Source: Rathayibacter sp. Leaf185
GTDB lineage: Bacteria; Actinomycetota; Actinomycetes; Actinomycetales; Microbacteriaceae
Direction: 5' to 3'
Assembly: GCF_001423885.1 (NCBI RefSeq)
Contig: NZ_LMPP01000007.1
Span: 1 to 64,000 of the forward strand
Length of the DNA: 64,000 nt
Shown here: positions 58,029 through 64,000 of the stretch, piece after piece
How positions within the stretch are numbered: the stretch's first letter is position 1
How the letters are laid out: each line of letters opens with the position of its first letter
The notes under the pieces: generated by a model
Seen by the model: the letters and a program-made list of their open reading frames with translations, nothing else
What the model was told of the DNA's origin: nothing
The model's database searches: none
Made by a program: the position numbers and the translations under genes

Positions 58029-59545
58029 TGAGCACGACGACTCCCACGCGCAGCGCTGAGGCGCCGCGCACGTACGGCAACTGGCGTCGCCCGCAGACTG
58101 CGGGACTCGGCGGCCTCGGACAGCTCGCCACGGGCGTGCTGTTCGTCGGCATCCTCTCCTCGATCATCGCGTCGATGTTCTCCGGCCTCGGGGCCGCGCT
58201 CGTCGTCGCCGCGATCTTCGGCGGGATCTTGCTGACGGTTTCGGTGAAGGACAAGCACGGGCAGAGCGCCCTCGGAAGGACGGTGAATCGCGTGAACTGG
58301 ATGCGGACGAAGGCCAAGGGAGCGAACGTCTACCGTTCCGGTCCCGCGGGCAGAGCGAAGTGGGGCACGTTCCAGCTCCCCGGGCTGGCTGCGGCGTCGC
58401 AGCTCTCCGAGCACGAGGACTCGCACGGGCGCCGATTCGCTCTCGTACATGTCCCCTCGACCAAGCACTACACCGTCGTGATCGCTACAGAGCCGGACGG
58501 GGCCGCGCTGGTGGATCAGGAGCAGGTCAACAACCAGGTCGCGGAGTACGGCATCTGGCTCTCCAATCTCGGAGACGAGCCCGGCATCGAGGCGGCCTCC
58601 GTCACCGTCGAGACGGCCCCCGATACCGGTACGCGGCTGCGGTCGGAGGTCGAGGGGTCGATGGACCCGGATACGCCGGAGTTCGCTCGAGCGATGCTCT
58701 CTGAGGTCGTCAGCAGCTACCCGGTCGGGTCGGCCACGATCCGCGCCTACGTCGCGATCACCTTCTCCTCCCTCTCCCGCATCGGCGGGAAGCGCCGCAA
58801 CGCGAAGGAGGTCGCCGCCGACCTCGCCGCCCGCCTCCCCGGGCTCACGACCAGCCTCGCCGCCACCGGTGCGGGCGCTGCGCGGCCGCTCGGCGCTCAG
58901 GAGCTGTGCGAGGTGATCCGCGTCGCCTACGACCCCGCCGCCGCCGTCCTGATCGATGAGGCCCGCGCCTCCGGGGATGTGCCCGAGCTGTCCTGGACGG
59001 ACGTCGGCCCTGCGGCCGCGGAGTCCCGGTGGGAGTCGTACCGGCACGACGGCGCCGTGTCCACGTCGTGGACGATGACCTCCCCGCCGCGCGGTGTCGT
59101 GCAGTCCGGGATCCTTGCCCGTCTGCTGGCCCCGCACCGCGACGTCGCCCGCAAGCGCGTCACCCTGCTCTACCGCCCCATCGACCCGGCCCGCGCCGCG
59201 GCGATCGTGGAGGCGGACCTGAACGCGGCGCAGTTCAACAGCTCCGCGTCGACCAAGCCCACCGCCCGCTCGACCCTCTCCACCCGCTCCGCCCAGGCGA
59301 CCGCGGCGGAAGAGGCCTCCGGCGCCGGCCTGCTCAACTTCGGCCTGATCGTCACCGCGACGACCACCGACGCCGTGCACGAAGCGGACGCGCGCGCGGC
59401 GATCGACTCGCTGACCGCCGCAGCGCGTCTTCGGGTGCGGCCGGCGTTCGGGTCGCAGGACACCGTGTTCGCTGCGGGTCTGCCGCTGGGCCTCGTGCTC
59501 CCGCGTCACCTGCGCCTGCCCACCGAAGTGAGGGAGTCCCTGTGA
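58028..59545 (+). CDS. SCO6880 family conjugation protein (PrgI-VirB4 N-terminal like)
   Basis: A 505-residue protein. Two N-terminal membrane helices (LGQLATGVLFVGILSSIIAS and LGAALVVAAIFGGILLTVSV) resemble PrgI/TcpE. The rest (KWGTFQLPGLAAASQLSEHE, QEQVNNQVAEYGIWLSNLGD and AITFSSLSRI) is the TraC/VirB4 N-terminal-like domain of SCO6880 proteins. There is no ATPase motif; the ATPase is the next gene, which overlaps its stop by 4 bases. It likely scaffolds the energy centre of the T4SS. Confidence 0.88.
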   Translation: MSTTTPTRSAEAPRTYGNWRRPQTAGLGGLGQLATGVLFVGILSSIIASMFSGLGAALVVAAIFGGILLTVSVKDKHGQSALGRTVNRVNWMRTKAKGANVYRSGPAGRAKWGTFQLPGLAAASQLSEHEDSHGRRFALVHVPSTKHYTVVIATEPDGAALVDQEQVNNQVAEYGIWLSNLGDEPGIEAASVTVETAPDTGTRLRSEVEGSMDPDTPEFARAMLSEVVSSYPVGSATIRAYVAITFSSLSRIGGKRRNAKEVAADLAARLPGLTTSLAATGAGAARPLGAQELCEVIRVAYDPAAAVLIDEARASGDVPELSWTDVGPAAAESRWESYRHDGAVSTSWTMTSPPRGVVQSGILARLLAPHRDVARKRVTLLYRPIDPARAAAIVEADLNAAQFNSSASTKPTARSTLSTRSAQATAAEEASGAGLLNFGLIVTATTTDAVHEADARAAIDSLTAAARLRVRPAFGSQDTVFAAGLPLGLVLPRHLRLPTEVRESL

Positions 59546-61521
59546 GCCTGATCACCCGCCTGTTCTCCTCGAACAGCGACAACGAGCTCGAACCCGGCGA
59601 GGACGCCCTGCCGGACGGAGCGGTCACCGCCGCCCACGGCGACACGACGGGGGAGGAGCTGACCGGCGACGGCCTGCCCACCGGTGCCGTGTCGTCCTCG
59701 GCAGAGCCCGGCACCGACACGGCCACACCCTCGCAGCGAGCAGCGCGCGGGCAGAGCGGAGCTCCGGCCGCGGCGATCGTGCAGCGGCCGACACTCACCA
59801 GGGAGCGCACCACCCCGCGCACCCGGCGCCGGGAAGGGAAGAAGATCGAGATCCCGCACGGCGGGAAGAAGAAGAGCCAGGGGACGGCGCTGCGCCGTCC
59901 CCTGCGCCCGAGCATCCGCGGATGGCTCGGCCGCGGCGGCGGTGAAGCCGTCAACGTCACGGCCGCAGACGAGTTCCGCGGGACGACCGTCCAGGTGTGC
60001 GGGCTCTACCCGTTCTCCGTCGGCACCGGTACGCCGATGATCGGGGTACCGCTGGGGAAGAACCTCTCCACCGGCGCCTCCGTCTGCTGCGACCCGATCA
60101 GCTGGTTCCAGCGCGCAAACCTCATCAGCAACCCGTCGATGTTCGTGCTCGGCAAGCCCGGCCTCGGGAAGTCCTCGCTGACCCGCCGCATGGCCGCCGG
60201 CCTCGCCGGATACGGCACGATCCCGCTCGTGCTAGGCGACTTGAAGCCGGATTACGTGGATCTGATCGAAGCCCTCGACGGGCAAGTGATCCCTCTCGGC
60301 CGTGGCCGCGGCTACCTGAACATCCTCGACCCCGGCGAGGCGTCGGAGGCGGCGCAGCGCCTCCGTGACGAGGCCGACCGCTCGCTCGAGCGGGCCGACG
60401 AGCTCGCGCACCAGGTCGACGCGCTCGGCGTCTCCGACGACACCGCGGCGATGATCGCGGAGGTCGGCCGGCTGCGCAAGCACGCCGCGAAGGTGCAGCG
60501 CCTCGCGCACCAGGTCCTCGCGGACGCCCACGGCCGCCGACACACGATGGTCGCCGCGCTCCTGACGATCCTCCGCTCCCAGCCGCCGAGCGACCGTGAA
60601 GAGACGATCATCGACCGGGCGCTGAAGTACCTGGACGAGCACCACCAGGGAGTGCCGGTCCTCGCGGACCTCCTGCGCGTGATACAGGAGGCGCCGGACG
60701 AGGTTCGTCAGGTCGCGTTGGACCGCGGGAACATCGAGAAGTACAAGGACGTCACCGAGAACCTCGAAGCCTCCCTCATCGGCCTCACCACCGGTGGACG
60801 CCTGGGCGAGGTGTTCTCGAAGCAGACGACCACGCCGATGCGCCGGGACCGGCCCGTCGTCTACGACGTGTCCTCGATCGACGACTCCGAAGGTGACCTC
60901 CAGGCCGCGATCCTCCTCGCCTGCTGGTCGGCCGGCTTCGGGACCGTCAACGTCGCGGCCGCTCTCGCGGACGCGGAGCTCGAACCGCAGCGGCACTACT
61001 TCGTGATCCTGGACGAGCTGTGGCGGGCGCTGCGCGCGGGCAAGGGCATGGTCGATCGCGTCGACGCGCTCACCCGCCTGAACCGCGCGCGCGGTGTCGG
61101 CCTGGCGATGATCAGCCACACGATGTCGGACCTCCTCGCGCTCGCATCGCAGGAGGACCAGATGAAGGCGAAGGGCTTCGTGGAGCGCTCGGGCATGGTG
61201 ATCTGCGGTGGCCTGCCCGGTGCTGAGATGCCGCTGCTGACGTCGGCGGTGCCGATGTCGATCGCGGAGCAGGGGATGCTCACCTCCTGGCAGGACCCGC
61301 CCGCCTGGGACCCCGTGTCCGGCCACGAGTCCGAGCCTCCCGGCCGCGGCCGCTTCCTGATCAAGGTCGGCGGCCGTCCCGGGATCCCGGTGCGCGTCGA
61401 GCTGACCGCGGCGGAGAAGGAGGTCAACGACACCAACAAGCTCTGGCACGCGACTTCCCGTGCCGGACGCGCGGCGGAGCCGCTGCCCACCGATCCCGTG
61501 AACGTCGAGATCCTGCCGTGA
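59542..61521 (+). CDS. VirB4/TraC-like conjugation ATPase
   Basis: A 659-residue ATPase. The first 120 residues are disordered and charged. Walker A GKPGLGKSS lies about residues 203-211, Walker B in YFVILDELWRALR, and the C-terminal motif GVGLAMISHTMSDLLAL follows. ADELAHQVDALGVSDDT and RLRKHAAKVQRLAHQVLA form an inserted helical region. It powers substrate export or pilus assembly. The GTG start overlaps the SCO6880-family gene, so the two halves of a VirB4 may function together. Confidence 0.92.
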   Translation: MSLITRLFSSNSDNELEPGEDALPDGAVTAAHGDTTGEELTGDGLPTGAVSSSAEPGTDTATPSQRAARGQSGAPAAAIVQRPTLTRERTTPRTRRREGKKIEIPHGGKKKSQGTALRRPLRPSIRGWLGRGGGEAVNVTAADEFRGTTVQVCGLYPFSVGTGTPMIGVPLGKNLSTGASVCCDPISWFQRANLISNPSMFVLGKPGLGKSSLTRRMAAGLAGYGTIPLVLGDLKPDYVDLIEALDGQVIPLGRGRGYLNILDPGEASEAAQRLRDEADRSLERADELAHQVDALGVSDDTAAMIAEVGRLRKHAAKVQRLAHQVLADAHGRRHTMVAALLTILRSQPPSDREETIIDRALKYLDEHHQGVPVLADLLRVIQEAPDEVRQVALDRGNIEKYKDVTENLEASLIGLTTGGRLGEVFSKQTTTPMRRDRPVVYDVSSIDDSEGDLQAAILLACWSAGFGTVNVAAALADAELEPQRHYFVILDELWRALRAGKGMVDRVDALTRLNRARGVGLAMISHTMSDLLALASQEDQMKAKGFVERSGMVICGGLPGAEMPLLTSAVPMSIAEQGMLTSWQDPPAWDPVSGHESEPPGRGRFLIKVGGRPGIPVRVELTAAEKEVNDTNKLWHATSRAGRAAEPLPTDPVNVEILP

Positions 61522-61709
61522 GCGTTCTCGTCGCTCTCGGCGCGAGCTGCGTCGCGGCCGGCGCCGCCGGCGCCTCGATCATCAGCGCGATCCGCGCCCG
61601 CCAGCGCACCGCGGACCGCGACCGGTTCCTGCTCACCCTCTGCTGGGCCGGCGTCGGGCTCCTAGCCGGCTTCGTCGCCTGGGACCAGTGGGACCGGGTG
61701 ATCGCGTGA
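61518..61709 (+). CDS. Small membrane protein of the conjugation operon
   Basis: A 63-residue protein with two hydrophobic segments (VLVALGASCVAAGAAGASII and LLTLCWAGVGLLAGFVAW) joined by a basic loop RARQRTADRDR. GTG 61518 overlaps the ATPase stop by 4 bases. The family is not known; being tightly packed between ATPase and coupling-protein genes suggests a structural role. Confidence 0.7.
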   Translation: MSVLVALGASCVAAGAAGASIISAIRARQRTADRDRFLLTLCWAGVGLLAGFVAWDQWDRVIA

Positions 61710-61918
61710 GCTGCCCGTCGACGCTCGCGTTCGAGGGCTACCGCTGGACCTGCCAGCGAGCGGCGCCGGGGGAGCACGGCTTCCACACGACCGACCTCCC
61801 CGTCTCCTTCGTGGAGCGGGGCCTCGCGGTCCTCTCCTGGGGGACCTCGCACCAAGCACCCGCCAACGACTGCACCCCGCGGTGGGCCGGCCCGATCTAC
61901 ACGGAGGAGTCCGCATGA
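61706..61918 (+). CDS. Small soluble protein of the conjugation operon
   Basis: A 70-residue protein with three cysteines (SCPSTLAFEGY, YRWTCQRA and NDCTPRW) and no membrane segment. No family recognised. It overlaps both neighbours by 4 bases, as in the rest of the operon, so it is probably real although short. Confidence 0.6.
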   Translation: MSCPSTLAFEGYRWTCQRAAPGEHGFHTTDLPVSFVERGLAVLSWGTSHQAPANDCTPRWAGPIYTEESA

Positions 61919-63750
61919 GCGCCACCGCCAACAACCGCCGCCGCGAACCCGGCAAGGCCAACAACGACGCCCTGATGCTCGGCGCCGCCCTCGTGGCGAT
62001 CACTGCGATCGGCATCGTCTGGGTGGCCGTCGCGGTCGGTTCCAAGCTCGACGGCGTGAACGAGGGCTTGCCCTCGGACCCGTTCGAAATCATCTCGGGC
62101 CTGTTCCGCGGCCGCGTGGTGTGGTCGACGTCCGCAACGATGATCGCCGCGGCCGCCGTCGCGATCATCGTCCTCGTGGGCCTCTGGGTCGTGTGGATGC
62201 GCTCGCTCGGGCGGAAGAACCGCTCGAGCGTGGACCACGCCGCCCGATACATGGCGACGCCGCGTGATCTGGCGCCGATGATGCGCAAGGAGGCGTTGAA
62301 GAAGTCCGCCCGCCTCGGCGTCGCTGAGAACCCCGGCGTCCCGGTGGGCCGGCTGCACCTGGGGAAGCAGATGCTCTACGCCTCGTTCGAGGACATGATG
62401 CTGCTGATCGCCGGCCCCCGCGTCGGCAAGTCGACCTCGCTCGTCATCCCCGCGATCATGGCCGCCCCGGGCGCTGTGGTCACGACGTCGAACAAGCGCG
62501 ATGTGCTCGACGCGACCCGTGACGTGCGCGCCGCCAAGGGCCACGTGTGGGTCTTCGACCCGCAGCGAGTCGCGTTCGAGGACGCGACCTGGTGGTGGAA
62601 CCCGCTTTCCTACGTCACCGACGACACCAAGGCCGCGAAGCTCGCGACGCACTTCGCCTCCGGCACTCGGACGATGAACGCGAAGACCGACGCCTACTTC
62701 GACGGCAAGGGCCAAGAGCTGCTGTCCGACCTGCTGCTCGCGGCCGCGGCCGGCAACCGGCCGATCAGCGACGTGCTGCTCTGGCTGACCTCCGTCGAGG
62801 ACGAGACACCCGTCGAGCTCCTGCACGACAACGGCTACCCGACCAACGCGCGAGCCGTCCGCGGCATCATGAACACCGCCGAGAAAGCCCGCGACGGCAT
62901 CTACTCGACCGCCCAGGGCATGGCCGTGTGCTTGAAGAGCGCCGCGACCGCCGACTGGGTGAACGCCCGCCCGAACGACACCCGTCTCCAGTTCGTCCCG
63001 GAAACGTTCGTCACGTCGACGGAGACGCTGTACTCGCTGTCGAAGGAGGGCGCCGGCACCGCCGGCCCCCTCGTCACCGCCCTCACCGCCGCGACGATCG
63101 AGGCCGCGGAGGAGCACGCAGCACGCTCCCGAGGCGGGCGCCTCGCGACGCCGCTCGTCGCCGTTCTGGACGAGGCCGCGAACGTCTGCCGGTGGAAGGA
63201 CCTTCCCGACCTGTACTCGCACTACGGCTCGCGCGGAATCCCGATCATGGCCGTGTTCCAGTCCTGGTCCCAGGGCGTCGGCGTGTTCGGCAAGGAAGGC
63301 ATGCTCAAGCTCTGGTCCGCCGCGAACGTGAAGCTCTACGCCGGCGGAGTCGCGGAAGACGAGTTCCTGCGCACCCTCTCCGAACTGATCGGCACCTACG
63401 ACAAAGAGACCACCTCCGCCAGCTACAACAAGGGCGTCCGCTCCACCACCTCCGCGCTGCGCCGAGAGAAGATCCTCGAAGTCGCCGACCTCACCAGCAT
63501 GAGCCGCGGCCGCGCAATCATGCTCTCCTCCGGCTCCCGCGCCGCCCTCGTCGACACCGTGCCCTGGTACAACGGCCCCAAGGAGCAGGTCGCCGCAATC
63601 AACGCCTCCATCGCCGCCCACGACGCCAGCAGCGCACCCGCGAACACCGCACCCGTCGCACCCGTCGTGACGGTCATGCCTCCGCTCGAGGCGCAGCCAG
63701 TGGCGGACGTCGACGCGGACCAGGACGAGACTCTCCGGAGCGAGCGATGA
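61915..63750 (+). CDS. Type IV coupling protein (TraD/VirD4-like)
   Basis: A 611-residue protein. Two N-terminal membrane helices (ALMLGAALVAITAIGIVWVA and MIAAAAVAIIVLVGLWVV) precede a RecA/FtsK-type ATPase domain with Walker A AGPRVGKSTS (about residues 165-174) and Walker B LVAVLDEAANVCRW. WVFDPQRVAFEDATWWWNPL and VFQSWSQGVGVFG are T4CP hallmarks. It brings the relaxosome DNA to the channel. No relaxase gene is present in the window. Disordered, Ala/Pro-rich C-terminus. Confidence 0.93.
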   Translation: MSATANNRRREPGKANNDALMLGAALVAITAIGIVWVAVAVGSKLDGVNEGLPSDPFEIISGLFRGRVVWSTSATMIAAAAVAIIVLVGLWVVWMRSLGRKNRSSVDHAARYMATPRDLAPMMRKEALKKSARLGVAENPGVPVGRLHLGKQMLYASFEDMMLLIAGPRVGKSTSLVIPAIMAAPGAVVTTSNKRDVLDATRDVRAAKGHVWVFDPQRVAFEDATWWWNPLSYVTDDTKAAKLATHFASGTRTMNAKTDAYFDGKGQELLSDLLLAAAAGNRPISDVLLWLTSVEDETPVELLHDNGYPTNARAVRGIMNTAEKARDGIYSTAQGMAVCLKSAATADWVNARPNDTRLQFVPETFVTSTETLYSLSKEGAGTAGPLVTALTAATIEAAEEHAARSRGGRLATPLVAVLDEAANVCRWKDLPDLYSHYGSRGIPIMAVFQSWSQGVGVFGKEGMLKLWSAANVKLYAGGVAEDEFLRTLSELIGTYDKETTSASYNKGVRSTTSALRREKILEVADLTSMSRGRAIMLSSGSRAALVDTVPWYNGPKEQVAAINASIAAHDASSAPANTAPVAPVVTVMPPLEAQPVADVDADQDETLRSER

Positions 63751-64000
63751 GCGACGAGGACCTGTTCGACGTCGACACGGATGCGTTCTCAGCCCCGGTC
63801 CGACCCGTCAGCCTGCACCCCATCGAGGTGGAAGACGTGGACGAGGAAGAGGTACCGGCGACGTACTTCGGATCCGCCGACGAGTGGGTCCGCAAGTTCC
63901 TCCGGCCCTCCTACCGGCGCCGAGTGACAGCCAAGGGCCAGGCGGCCGGCGATCGGTGGGCGGCTGAGTGGTGGAGCAGCGTCGAGGCGCTGACCCGCAT
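63747..64000 (+). CDS. DUF4913 protein, 5' part (cut by window end)
   Basis: Eighty-four residues are visible from ATG 63747, which overlaps the coupling-protein stop. An acidic head (SDEDLFDVDTDAF, EVEDVDEEEV) is followed by STREAM-like FGSADEWVRKFLRPSYRRRV and RWAAEWWSSVEALTRI, the beginning of DUF4913. Such proteins follow T4CP genes on many actinobacterial plasmids, with no proven role. The 3' end is outside the window. Confidence 0.7.
   Translation, partial: MSDEDLFDVDTDAFSAPVRPVSLHPIEVEDVDEEEVPATYFGSADEWVRKFLRPSYRRRVTAKGQAAGDRWAAEWWSSVEALTR

Noticed and set aside
1-64000. tRNA, rRNA, riboswitch or CRISPR
   Set aside because: No tRNA-like cloverleaf, rRNA sequence, known riboswitch core or repeat-spacer array was recognised on reading the window.

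Overview
The window is high-GC DNA with GTG starts, leaderless promoters and gene families typical of an actinomycete. The gene set (CmtR/CtpG, KmtR, SCO6880-type conjugation, DUF3560, DUF4913) suggests a Microbacteriaceae-like host such as Microbacterium. The species is an inference. No rRNA, tRNA or core housekeeping genes are visible. ParA, a primase-like Rep, an addiction pair and a type IV secretion module indicate a large conjugative plasmid or plasmid-like element carrying a metal-resistance island.

Island, about 0.4-41.8 kb. It opens with a serine resolvase and continues as a mosaic of metal modules. These are: a KmtR-like sensor with a CDF exporter (1.15-2.6 kb); a copper block of CopB ATPase, DUF4396, a BNR-repeat lipoprotein, a LytM peptidase, DUF305, DUF6153 and CsoR (2.7-9.8 kb), with CsoR-type operators before copB and csoR; an ArsR sensor with CadD and LspA (10-11.6 kb); a cargo stretch with DUF4436, a transglutaminase and a frameshifted phoA (12.5-18 kb); LspA2, ResB and a membrane protein facing CmtR-CtpG (18-23.3 kb); a second copper block of YcnI, CopC, CtaG, Lnt and CopC-like (25-30.3 kb); another LytM peptidase; CDF plus SmtB-like sensor; and an envelope redox/copper operon DsbA-like, TlpA-like, CcdA, CopD-CtaG, LytM (33.3-38.6 kb). 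A second KmtR-like sensor with a His-tailed DMT transporter, and a MerR regulator divergent from an ACR3/BASS-type transporter, close it. Several modules process or use exported proteins (two LspA, one Lnt, three LytM peptidases, thiol-redox proteins), so the island encodes both cytoplasmic efflux and a periplasmic/envelope response.

Backbone, about 41.9-64 kb. DUF3560 protein, a small hypothetical, zeta-type toxin with HTH antitoxin, a ParB-like protein, ParA with an upstream array of repeats (likely centromere), an SOS-controlled umuD with a decayed umuC, a primase-like replication protein and a ribbon-helix-helix protein form the maintenance part. A four-gene operon (XRE regulator, ImmA-like metallopeptidase, multi-pass membrane protein, alpha/beta hydrolase) of unknown function follows. 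Divergent from it runs a conjugation operon: lipoprotein, transglycosylase-like protein, VirB2-like pilin candidate, VirB8-like candidate, TrbL/VirB6-like protein, SCO6880 family protein, VirB4-like ATPase, two small proteins, a TraD/VirD4-like coupling protein and a DUF4913 protein cut by the window end. No relaxase is seen.

Short sequences at 11-311 recur in the same orientation at 41.7-43.5 kb in mirrored order, bracketing the metal island. This is the best structural hint of how the island was assembled. The numerous metal sensors often have leaderless starts with operator-like dyads at or over the start codon.
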